64,000 nt of DNA from NCBI GenBank assembly GCA_033439295.1, contig JAVTLE010000010.1, positions 620,001-684,000 on the forward strand, read 5' to 3'. A program made the position numbers and the translations under genes. Source of the DNA: Deuterostichococcus epilithicus (lineage: Eukaryota; Chlorophyta; Trebouxiophyceae; Prasiolales; Stichococcaceae). Under the pieces are notes generated by a model. The model was not told the origin of the DNA and searched no databases. It worked only from the letters and a program-made list of their open reading frames with translations. Shown one piece after another: positions 12,001 to 22,700 of the stretch (the stretch's first letter is position 1; every line of letters begins with the position of its first letter).

Positions 12001-14588
12001 GCGATGCGCACCGAGAAACGGCCGCATGCACCTCCACGGAGCTATTTTGGTCCCTGGCTGCCTGGAGAGGGCGATGGCAGGGTGAATGGATGCACAGAGG
12101 TGCAATTCATGCGGCTATGCAGCCTTGCCGCCGGGCGACAAAGAACCGCCAGAATCACACCTCTGAGCACCCAACTACCCTGCCATCGCCTTGCACAGGC
12201 AGCCTGGTGCCAGAGCATCACTACCGTGGTGATCGGCAGCCGGATCTCGCTGAGCCGAGCAGAGTGACGTGCAGCTGCAGTGGGGCCCCCTTACCGCTGG
12301 GCGGCAAGGCTGCAGGGCCGCCAGAATCACACCTCTGAGCACTCAGCTACCCTTTTATCGCCCTGGAAAGACGGCCAGGCGTCAGAGCAGCTCCATGGCG
12401 GCGAATGGCAGCCGGATGTTGGCGAACAAAGCAGGGTGAAGCGCGCCGGCATTGCAGGCCGGCACAGAAATGAGGTGGCGGAGGCGGCGGCTTCCGCAGT
12501 GCTGGGGCTCGGTCGCTTGAGCAGGCTCAAGTCACACTGTTGGCGTGCTCGCAATAGGGCTGTGGTCTCTGAGCGGCATAGCTGCTGAGCAGACGCGCAT
12601 CTGTCGCCCTGAAGCGAAGCGGCTGCTGGATTAAACAGTGATTTTCGGACGCATCTAAACCCTGCATACACCATGCTATCGTTGGGGTCGCTAGGGCGCA
12701 CGGCGTGCCACTGGCGGAGAGAGAGGAGGCGGCGGCGCTGGACGCCTGCCCCTGCTTCCCGTCGCTGAACGCCGCACTCACGCACTGCGAGCGCGCCTAC
12801 CTCCAGGTCCGCAGCCTTTCCGCTTCCAACATCCACAATGCGAAGCCATCTGCAGAGCCGTGTCCGGCAGTATGGAGCTGTCACGTGGAACTTGTGCGGC
12901 GTTTTTGGGCCCCCAGTTGGCGGAGCACTGTGCAGGACATGGCAGCACATGGCCCAACAGCAGAGAGTTTGCAGCCCAATGTGACATGCTCTGCTGAGTC
13001 GCGACGGGGACTCCAGGCACGCAGTGCTGACTTCAGCCGCTGACTCTGATGCGCGGTGGCCCGTGCACAGGTGGCGTCTGATGAGGGGCTGTGCCAGCTA
13101 AACCAGCAGACGATGACGCTGGCAGACATCCTGCGCAGCCACTTGCAGCAGCCGCAGGTGCCGCACCTCTTCGCTTTGCCAATCACGACCATTTGCTGGC
13201 TGGAACGACCCCGGTCGCGGCTGTCTGATGCACACACATCCGTGCTGCTGGCTCCTGCGCCTGTCTCCCCCCCTGGCACCATTTCTGCCACGGCACGTGC
13301 ATGGATTGCGATGCGGCCTCGCCGGCCGCGACGCCCTGAAGCTACCTACATCCGGCCGAAAAGGACTCTCTACTTCTGCAGGCGCTGTTCTCAGACGCTG
13401 TGGACGCGGATCGGGCAGCGCGCGACCTGCAGCGCGTCATGAAGCGCCGGCAGCTGGCGCCGGGGGAGTCGCTCTTCGAGGCCGGTGCCCCCTCCGAGGT
13501 GTGCACGTTGGTTGTGTGTTGCCCCGATGCCGTGGGGGAGGCCCTGACCGGGAGGCCGCGATTTGCCTTGTAGTATTGTCGAGCCCCGGCAGATCTACAG
13601 TCCATGCAGGTGCTGCTGTGATGCCTGTGCGCCTCAGCAGCGCACTGACGGCCAGCTGCCCGCTGATTGTGTGCTTGCTTGTTAGCAAAAAACCCTCGCA
13701 ATCACAACAAGGCAAACAACAAACATCACAACAAGCTGCCCGCCGACGCTGCCCGCATCCGCTGATGCTGCCCGCTCCTGCCGACTGCGCAGGAGCTGTA
13801 CTTCATCACGGCGGGCACGCTGCAGCTGACGCTGTCCTTCAACTCGGACGGGGACACCCGGCTGTCGCTGCCGGGGCAGGCCCCCGGCGGCACCGTCGAC
13901 CGCGTGTTCAGCTACGGCCCCGGTGCGGACACATTTCCTTCGGCATGCATGGCCCTGCTGTCATGTGACGCAATCTGCTGACGGCACAAACAATCACCTT
14001 GGCGCACACTGGGTGGCGATTTGCGACGTCGAACGACCTCGCGGTCTCTGGAAGCCAACGGGGTGCAGTTGGCGTCCGTTTTGCTGCTGCACCAAGGTCC
14101 CAGCAGCGTGCAGCGCGGTCCTGACCTCGTCAATGACTAAACAACAATTCGGTGCAGGCACAATACTGGGCCAGGTGGACTTCTTCCTGAGGCGGCCGCG
14201 CAGCGCCACGGCTGTTGCGGGCGATGAGGCATGCACCGTCAACATCGTGCCGCGGGCGGCGTTTGACGTGCTGCGCCAAAAGTCGCCAGAGGTGATGCCC
14301 TGCGAGATGTGGCTTCCTGCAAAGGCAGGATGAACAGCATACATGCCGCTCAGCGGACAACACTGAGCACTGTGAACCCTTACGAAGGCTCGTCCATTGC
14401 AGCGTGGGTGATAGCCGTTCCTCAGAGCCCGTCAACAGCTCCACTGGCCGGACATCCCAACATGGCACTGACTGTGAGCTTCCTTGCACTCCACGCAGGC
14501 GCTCATCATCCTGACGTCGGCCATGCTGCGGTCGGCATGTGTGACAGAGATGCACGCGGTGGAGACTCTGGGCGCTTCGCAGGCCTGA
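6051..14588 (+). CDS. SulP-family permease with STAS and cyclic-nucleotide-binding-like domains (YGR125W-like)
   Basis: An intron-rich gene. A Ser-rich N-terminal tail is followed by membrane exons: [20 protein letters not shown] (about 6985-7045), [16 protein letters not shown] (7370-7422), [10 protein letters not shown] (7540), [13 protein letters not shown] (about 8975-9015) and [20 protein letters not shown] (9790-9850). The order YGxINxIxxxP, then SxLPxAxGQVQDxGLIFLS and MATSI, is that of fungal YGR125W/Vsb1-type SulP proteins rather than of plant sulfate transporters. A STAS domain follows (FVLLDFK at about 11455; [16 protein letters not shown] and [18 protein letters not shown] at 11690-11795). 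Last comes a Crp-like domain: [20 protein letters not shown] (13430-13490), [15 protein letters not shown] (13795-13840), [18 protein letters not shown] (14162-14216). The stop is TGA at 14586-14588. Start ATG 6051 gives a first exon ending at a GTGAGC donor (6272); the splice to the next exon is unresolved. Substrate unknown: yeast Vsb1 is linked to vacuolar basic amino acids, but that cannot be carried over by sequence alone. Confidence 0.85.
8621..8687 (+). repeat. (CATC)n tetranucleotide microsatellite
   Basis: About 16 uninterrupted CATC units lie in the SulP gene between the exon ending near 8610 and the exon beginning near 8827, so the tract is intronic. The exact copy number is likely to vary between strains. 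The long open frames that cross it on both strands (Ile-His-Pro-Ser or Met-Asp-Gly-Trp repeats) are artefacts of the repeat. Confidence 0.95.
11926..12363. repeat. cluster of imperfect direct and inverted repeats (MITE-like foldback)
   Basis: A roughly 43-nt motif beginning AGAGGTGNNATTC and ending TGCAGCCTTGNCGCC occurs forward at about 11926-11968 and 12097-12139 and in reverse complement at about 12296-12339. A second block (CCGCCAGAATCACACCTCTGAGCA followed by a run ending ATCGCC) is repeated directly at about 12149-12192 and 12319-12363, and its complement begins near 12066. The cluster sits between the STAS exons and the cyclic-nucleotide-binding exons of the SulP gene, so it is probably intronic. 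It could fold into long hairpins. It may be the remains of a small foldback or MITE element; no transposase was seen. Confidence 0.65.
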
Positions 14589-15170
14589 CGCTAACACAGT
14601 GACAGGGGATTTGCCAGTTTCATTTCGATCTTGCTGCGGCGGGCACTGCGGAATGCTGTGGTAGCGCCTCTGGACCTAGAATGATTTTCAAGAAGGCACG
14701 TCTAGATGCGGCAGTGTCCTTTCAGCGCTGTGATTTTTCCGCGCTTTATGAATCGGTGCTGCCTGAACCATGACAGCGCCGTCAGATACTCTGCATGCGC
14801 GGAATTCGTTATGATGCTGTCATGGGCACGGAACAGCAAAAGCTCTCTTGAAGTGTGTTGCTGCTGCTGCTGTCGCGGGCGGCAGCTCTAGTCGAAAGTT
14901 GTCAGCGCTACCTGTAAGTACCCAAGTACTTCCTGTTGACAGCGCCATTTCGCACATCATCTGATTTTCCCCTAGGTAGGGCGAAACACAGTTCAATCCA
15001 GACACTTTAGTGCGGTGCCTGAGAGCTACCTGCACAGCTACTGGACAAGAGGCGGTTCAGAAAAGGTTGCAAACATTCTCCTCAGCGCAGAGCCTCTGCA
15101 AGCAGCACTGCAGGGGAACGGAGGTCCATGAGGATAGTATGCCAGGGGCGGCACAAGCCCGCCACTCCGT
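14589..15170. other. convergent intergenic region (SulP 3' end / ALDH10 3' end)
   Basis: Two genes point into this 580-base interval, so it should hold both 3' UTRs. Nothing was recognised in it: no conserved exon, RNA gene or strong repeat apart from a short GCT run near 14865. Confidence 0.5.
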
Positions 15171-18100
15171 CTACAGCTTTGACGGCGGGCTGAACCAGTC
15201 CCACGTGTCTGCGCTGGTGTACGTCGTGACCTGCTTCAGCGTCAGGTAGGCCTGCAGGAAATAACGGGTGTGACTTTTTTGTTATGTCCATGACCAGGTT
15301 TCTAGCAACGCAGCACGTGCAGGTTGACCGCCATGGGCCAGGCGACTCAACGAGCGATTGCCCTGCCAACTCAGAGGCGGGACGTCGAGCACGTGATTGA
15401 TTTTCACAACACAGCACACCTCCAGGCCAGCCTCGCCGAGCTCACGGCCGAAGCCAGAATTCTTGACGCCGCCCCATGGCGCCTGCACATTGTAAGATGC
15501 GCGCATAAGCCTCAAGCGCATTTGCAGCATGCACAGGGGACGGAGCGCTATCGTCACGGAACTGCCAGCCCGAAGGAGACATGTGAAATGGTGATGCTTG
15601 CGGGGCTCTGGTGGGTCGTGAAGCGTACCTGGCAGAAGCATGGCTGTGCGCAGTTGATCCTGCACCAGGCAAGGCGCTTGTTGAATCGAAACACGAGAGC
15701 CATGGCGATCAACCCACTGAAATGCTGCGCACAAACCATAGCAAGCACTGCATCTCACCACGTGACGCCCGCCTCCAATGCTGCCGCCACCCGCCGACAT
15801 CGCTGCGATCCATGATGGCGTCGCTCAGCAATCCAGTGCGACGCAGAACACCACAGCCGCAGACAACAAGAAGCCCGCAGCCAGACCACGCACAGTTTTA
15901 CGCATTGATGTTCCAGCGCAGGTTGAACTGTGGCGGCAGGTGTATCTCCCAACGGCAGCTGCCCCAGGCTAGCAGGGTTGACAAGGATGGAGAAAAGAGG
16001 GTCCAGGTGCACCTCCTCGTCGGCGGAGATGACGGCGGCGCCGAGGCCGAACTCGCTGTCATTGGCCAGCCGTATCGCCTCCTCCTCTGTCACGAAGGTG
16101 GTGCATGCCAGCACCGGGCCAAACACCTGCAGGCAAGTAGGATGCTTGAGAAGGTACTGAGAGGAGCAAGCTGCCGCCTCTTGGGAATGCCGCACGGTTT
16201 TGGCCCCCACAGGAGCATGCACAGGCTGATGCAGATGGATGGTCCTGCCATCTGCAGTCACGTCGCACTTTGGAGGATGGAGACAGGGCCGACCAGGTTG
16301 CAGCAAAAGGACTTGATCGAACTGCTACAACAACGCCGCACCTCCTCCCGCCAGATGGTGTCCTTGGGTGTCGCCATGAAGGCGGTGGGCTGCACCCAGA
16401 AGCCCTTGGCCCTGCCCGGCACGCGGCCGCCGCCCGTCAGCAGTGTGCACCCCTCCTCCTTCGCTTTCTGCGCTCCGCACGGAAAACCGATTAGGACGTC
16501 GTGACACCGCGCCCACCTGGCTCTTTTCCAGGCAGCGCCCCGCCGAAAATCACCTGCCCTGATTCTGTTGGCGGATCTGCTTCAGGAAGGGTTGTGTCCG
16601 TGGCACAGCCCACTTTGAGAGCCTGCTCGCGGCAGGCTTGCTGGCGCCGCACGCTGCGCCGGGGCATGGCGCCAGTCACGTGCAGATGGTGGGGCTGACA
16701 TGAGTCTGGTTGCACACCTGGATGTACCCCATTACTTTCTCGTATTGCTGCTTGTTGATGAGCGGGCCGAGGCGCGAGGACTCGTCAAAGGCGTCACCAA
16801 TATGGATCTCCTCCGCCCGCGCCTGTGTTTGACATTCGACACCAAACCGCTCACGGTTGTGCTCGCGTCAGCGCAAGCGTTCAGAGCCAATGCCGTTCCT
16901 CGTGCAGCAACGCCTGTCAGCAGGTGGCACACTCTCGGCCAGAGCTCCCTGTATAGCCCAGCTCTGGGATGCTCCGCACCTTGAGGCGTTCGAAGAACTG
17001 CTGCGCGATGGGTGCCGCCACGATGAGGCGCGACGTGGCGGTGCAGATCTGGCCAGTCGTCCAGAAGATCGAAAACTGCGCGTCGACAGACACAGTTGCA
17101 TGACACCGGTGTCTGAGCTGAGGCCACCCAGCTGCCATGGGCGCACGGGCAGGCAGCCAGGCAGGCTTGCTCGCCGCTCGGCCAGGCAGGCAGGTCAAGC
17201 AACTAGTCAAGGTCAAGTGGCCAGGTGGGCATGTACAGGGACGCAGCCCAGCGCTGCAAATCACACCATGGCCCACTCGACTGCCTTGTCGATGTCCACG
17301 TCCTCGAACACGATCATGGCCGACTTGCCACCCAGCTCCTGCACAATGCAACAAACGGGATCCATGCTTTGAGCCCGGCCCGCGGCTCAGTCATGATCAT
17401 AAGCGCCCTGACGGATGGATGGGCGATGCCACACGTGGGGGCATTGGAGCAGGTCAGATTTTAAGCAGGGGCATTTGAGCAGGGGGTACACACCATGCTG
17501 GTCGGCCGCAGGTTGGCGGCGGCGGCAAGATTCACGCGGCGCCCGGTGTCGACGCTTCCGGTGAATGCCACCTTCGCCACGTCTGGGTGGCCGCTGCACA
17601 GGGGCGCCAAGTGTTGTCGCACAGGGTGAACTACCAGCCAACAGACCATTCAGCGCAAGCTTGTTGTCAGTCCCTCTGATGCACCGTGCCTGTGGCTGGT
17701 CTGGGCCTGCCGCTGCAGTGCAAGCGCGTGGCTGTGCATTGGTTTCTGCAAACAGAGTGCTGAGTGCACGTCAATCCCTGATGCTGCAGGACACAAGGAC
17801 ACAATCGGGCACCTGAGCGGCGCGCCGGCGTCGCCGCCAAGCCCGGTCACCACGTTAAAAACGCCCGCAGGCAGCTTGACGGCCTCGGCAATGGCCGCGA
17901 GCTCCAGGCTGGTCACGCTGGCGTGCTCGCTGGGTTTCAGGATGGCGGTGTTGCCTGGGCAGGAGGAGGCGGTGGGTGGAAAAGGCGCAGTCCATGCTGG
18001 AAGACGCAGAGCATGTGCATCCAAGCATGCGCACGATCCCGCATGCGCATGCTGTGGGCCTCAGCATGGACTGCGCTAAATTCCAACTCCGCGACAGGCA

Positions 18101-19543
18101 GTGGGATTGGCATTGCCGCTCTTACCAGCTGCCAGTGCGGGCGCCACCTTCCACACCGCCCTGTCATGTGTGGTGCCATTCGTTATGTCCTAATTTATCC
18201 TGCTGTGCGAGTGGACAAGGGTTGCATGCTGCAGCAATGGAAGTCGGTCATTCAAGGACACAGCGCCACCATCAGACAACATTACAACTCAAGAGGGAAA
18301 TGAGAGGACTCAGATCCCACATGAGCATCGGGTAGTTCCTGCAGCCCGAGAAACACGCTTTGAGGGAGTGCAACATTCGCCCCTGAAAGGCATGCGAGAC
18401 GCCGCATCCACCGGCATGGAAGGCGCCAAAAATGGCAGCAGCCGACATATGTGATGCTTCCGAGTGTGCTGCCACTCACCATGGTGAGATGAGCGCGACC
18501 TGCAGCCACAGAATGAAATCTTTGCTGTTTGAGCGGCGCCCAGTGCGGACAGCCAGGCCAGCACAAGAGCGTCAAACAAAGACCATGCCACCGGCCAAGC
18601 AGCCGCAAAACATGGGCATGTCACAGCATCTGGCCGGGTGTTGCCGGAGGTTCCTCCCACTCACCGCTCCCAGGGGCTCACGCCGTATCTCGGACTTGAA
18701 GCCCTCCTCGCCCAAGTCGACCGGCTGCCATTGGCGGCCGTCCAGCTTATCAGCCAGGTCGGCATAGTAGTCAAAGCACGCCGCCACATCATCCTGCGCG
18801 GCAGATTCCTCGATAATTGTGCCAGTGCTATGCGTTTCAAAAGGGCTCACAGGAAGATGTCAGGATGGCATGGACGCTTCTTGCCCCGTGCATCTATGCG
18901 TCCATCCCTTTCGCCATGCCTGCGGATTTAGGCATCCCGGGGCGTATGGCGGTACTGGGAAGCACGGTAGCCCTGAAAACGCCGAGGAAGGCAGGGCAAC
19001 TCACGATGTCCCACAGCGACTCGGAGATGGGCTTGCCGTTGTCCAGCGTCTCATACCGCGCCAGCTGCTCCCGGTCCTCCTTGACCTATATGAAAAACAG
19101 AACGCACCCTTGATGACTTCTCTCGTTAGTATCTGGCCGGTTGGTTTTGTAATCAATCAGCTGCAGCCGATATGCTGAGTACGCATGCTGATCAGCAGCA
19201 TGCCAAGCATGCCAGGCTCAGCAGCATGCACAGCGCTGCGACGTCAACCGGGAGCAACAGCAGCGTGTCGTGCGCGTCGCGCGGTGCCGCTGGGTTTGCT
19301 TGCCTTAGCGGCTATCTTGCGCAGGAAAGAAGCCCGGAATGCTCCCGTGGTCTTGCCCCAGGCGCCCTTGGCAGCGAGTGCAGCGGCCACGGCGGCGTCA
19401 ACATCCTCCTTGGTGGCCAGCGGAATGCTGCCTATGACAGACTCGTCATGCGGGCATGTGACGTCAAAACGTTCCTTCCTTGCTGGCTGCACCCACTTGC
19501 CTCCAATGAACAGCTGCCGTTCCGGAATTGATTGGTCCCCCAT
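15171..19543 (-). CDS. ALDH10-like: aminoaldehyde / betaine aldehyde dehydrogenase (ALDH10 family)
   Basis: NAD-dependent oxidation of aminoaldehydes or betaine aldehyde. The start [18 protein letters not shown] (ATG 19543-19541) matches the ALDH10 N-terminus. Further exons read right to left: [17 protein letters not shown] (19420), [14 protein letters not shown] (18750), [20 protein letters not shown] (about 17890-17950; KPSE is the NAD-site lysine region), [20 protein letters not shown] (17530-17590; Rossmann motif FTGS), [17 protein letters not shown] (about 17300-17340; the Glu is the general base), [19 protein letters not shown] (about 17020-17075; catalytic Cys in GQIC), [20 protein letters not shown] (16070-16120), NCAQPCFCQ (15635-15665), [20 protein letters not shown] (15430-15475) and a last exon ending [20 protein letters not shown] with stop at 15171-15173. 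All expected catalytic residues are visible. The upstream neighbour on the same strand is PAA1, 218 bases away. No C-terminal peroxisomal SKL-type signal was seen. Confidence 0.92.
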
Positions 19544-19761
19544 CCTCGAAACGGCCGACTCAGCTCTGAAGATGTGCGCGCAGGGGCTTCGGGAAGGTCT
19601 CCTTGCACAAGAGCTTACATCAATCTGTTGATTGCCGTCGTAATTGGCACATTGCCGACGCTCCCTCCCAAATGCATTACTCACATGCAGCATGTGATGG
19701 GCTGATGTGGCATTATGACTCACACATTATTAAGAGCCACAGACAGTGTTCCTTGAGAACA

Positions 19762-22700
19762 TCAGGGTGCGGCAGGTGTGGCTGTCAGTGCTGGCACAGA
19801 CGCCTCCTTGCCCGGCGCTGCCCGTGCGATGCCCTCGCGCCGCAGCAGCAGCGAGTTGGTCATCACCGCCACCGAGCTCACGCCCATCAAAGCCCCTGCG
19901 GCAGCATGCGGCGAGCTGCCGTTGCACTACCAAACTACCTGTTATCGCCACCAACGGGCGAAGGCACCACGAGAACATGCGGCCGTAGCAGTCATCTCAT
20001 GCTCATGCGACAGGGAGCCGCCCGGCGGGCGCTGCCAAGCACATCTCAGAAGGCTGATGCCAAAGCGATGGGCGGACCTGCGATGGAGGGCGTGAGCGCA
20101 ATGCCGTAGGCGGGCAGCAGCGCGCCGGCGGCGAGGGGGATGCCCACGGCGTTGTAGGCGAATGCCCAAACCAGGTTCTGCCGAATCTTGGCGAGCGTCG
20201 CCCTGCTGAGCCGCAGTGCATCCACTACCTGTGGTGCATTGTGACAGGGCCGTTGGGGCGACCAGGCAGCGGTGCATGTGAAATCGGGGATGTTGTCACC
20301 TTGCAAGAGAGGTCTTGGCGCATCTGGAAGCAGCGCATGGCCGGAGCGCATGCAGCAGTTGCTGCAAGTCGGCGTGTGCACCTGGGGCGGACGGTCGCCC
20401 AGCAGCACAATCGCGGCGACCTCTGCAGCGGCATCGACGCCTCCGCCCATGGCGATGCCCACCTCGGCCTGCATGCGGGCGTGATCACAGGTGCTGATGC
20501 CGACTGGTGCGGCTAGATGCGATGCTGGCTGCAGGTGCACATGTCATCGGTGCAGGCAACACAGCCCCTCAGCGCTTGGAGCTGCCCTCTTGAGCAACGA
20601 GCAGGAGTTGTTTATTCCAAAAGGGGTCGCCTTAGTCTCTGCCACCCCGCGCAGCCTGCCAGAAAATAAAAAGAAATGCTTCAGGTGCCGAACCTGCTGA
20701 GGAGCGTCATAACGCATGGCCGCACCTGCGCCAGGGCGGCCGCATCGTTCACTCCGTCGCCGACCATAGCGACGCAGGCCCCTGCCTGCTGTAGATGCGC
20801 CACCAGTTCGGCCTTGCCGGCGGGCTTCACACCGCCGTACGCGTCGCCGGGCGCGATGCCCACCGCCGCCGCCACCTCACGCACTGCAGCCTCCCTATCG
20901 CCTGCGGGTGATGATTCACAGGCCCTCCGTGAGGCCGTGTCGAGGATCTGGCTGCGCTGGGCTTGAGACCGCCTACTCCACCGTCCTGCAGGTAACTTCA
21001 ACACTATGCCACATGGTGGCCTTGGCGAAGTGATCACGAATTTCAGGTCGCCCTCATGTCCAGACTGGAGGTAGGATGGGACGACAGCTTTCGACTGACC
21101 TGACAGCAGGATGGGGCGGATGCCCATGGAGCGCAGGCCCTGCACCGCCGCCTTTGCGTCCGGTCGCAGCGCATCAGCGATCTGGATGGCTGCCGCCATG
21201 TGGCCGTCGATGGCCACAGCCACCGATGTGGCGCCCTACGCAGCCAGCACCAAGGGCTTTCAACATATCTTCACAAACACACACACGAGTCGCCTGCCCA
21301 GACACCCTCAATGCAAGCGTACTGACGGCACAGGGCCCATGAGTTTGGTCCCGAGGTGCAGCGTGGCAAGCAATGGCCACAAGGAAAGAAGTGTGCTGCC
21401 GGCCCTGGCGGCGCGCTGCAGTAGACCCTCTGCAGCAGAGCCGGGTGCCCACCTGCGGGCCTCCGGCCGGCAGCGCGGGCGGCGCGCCCGTCACGCCGCG
21501 CGATGCCAGCCACTCGAGCGTGCCAACGGCAACGTCATGCCCATGGACGGTGCCGCTGATGCCGCTGCCGGGCTCCTGGTTCACGATGCCGTCTTTCGCG
21601 GTCAGCCTCGCCGCACCTGTGTCCCGAGGGCAATCACTGCCCATCAGGACCTGAGTTTGCAGACCAAGGAANGGGGGGGGGGGGGGCACTTGGTCAGGCA
21701 GGGTGCCCCCGCGCGAGGCTGACAAGCACGCCGCGGCAGAGTAGCAAGCTATCTGGGAGCTACAACAGCAAAGTCTGAGCCCGCAGCACGCTTATACCCT
21801 CAGCCTCAGCGTGTGCAGCAATTGCGAGCGCGATGGGGTGGTTGGCGCGCCGCTCCAGGGCCGCCGCCAGCGCCAGCACCTGCAACTCGCTCAGGTCGCC
21901 ACCGCTCGCCAGCGCCACCGCCTGAGCACACGAGCGAGTCAACTTATATAGATGTTGTTTTGCCTGCTTGTCAGTTTGGAAGCGCCGCATCGAGCGGCCT
22001 GCTGCGTGAGGCTTGTCATGTCCGCGGCCTGGCCTGCCATGGCAACACATCATCGAGAGGGTGTGCGTGCCCGCCAAGCGGCGACTGTGCAAACGCATTG
22101 GCGGATCGAGTACCAAGGCATGCGCCCATTGTTTCCGGAGGTGGACACAGCCCACACCTTGACCGTGGGGCGGCCGGCTGTCAGGGTACCCGTCTTGTCA
22201 AACACCACGGTGTCAACGTGCGAGGCTGCCTCCAGCACGTCGCCGCCTCTGATGAGCAGGCCCCGCCTTGCGCCTGCACCATGGCCGGAATCAGTTCCGG
22301 GTGCAGGCCCTGCTGATGTTTGGCTTTCTGTGCTGTTGCAGTGCCGACACGCCTCAGCCGAAACCCTCTTGATGTGCAAGCTACAAGATGCGGGACGAAT
22401 AGAGCACAGCATGTGACCTTCGCTCCATGGAAGAGCAGCAGGCAGCGGCAGGGAATGGACGCAGACCAGTGCAGGCGAGGACGTCAGTGCACTGCGGACC
22501 TGCGGAGGTGCCGACGAGGACGGCGGTCGGGGCGGCTAGGCCCAGGGCGCAGGGGCAGGCGACCACCAGGACGTTGGCGGCCAGCTGCGCGCCCGCCAGC
22601 AGCGCCGCCATGGGGCCTGTGGACGTGACGCCGCCCAGCCGCTGGATGACCTGCAGGGGGTGTAGCAGAGACTGTGTAGCAAGTACTTCAGAGATTTGTA

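Noticed and set aside
17141-17230. GGCAGGCAGCCAGGCAGG run as a tandem repeat array
   Set aside because: Only a few irregular units in an ALDH10 intron; simple-sequence drift is enough to explain it.
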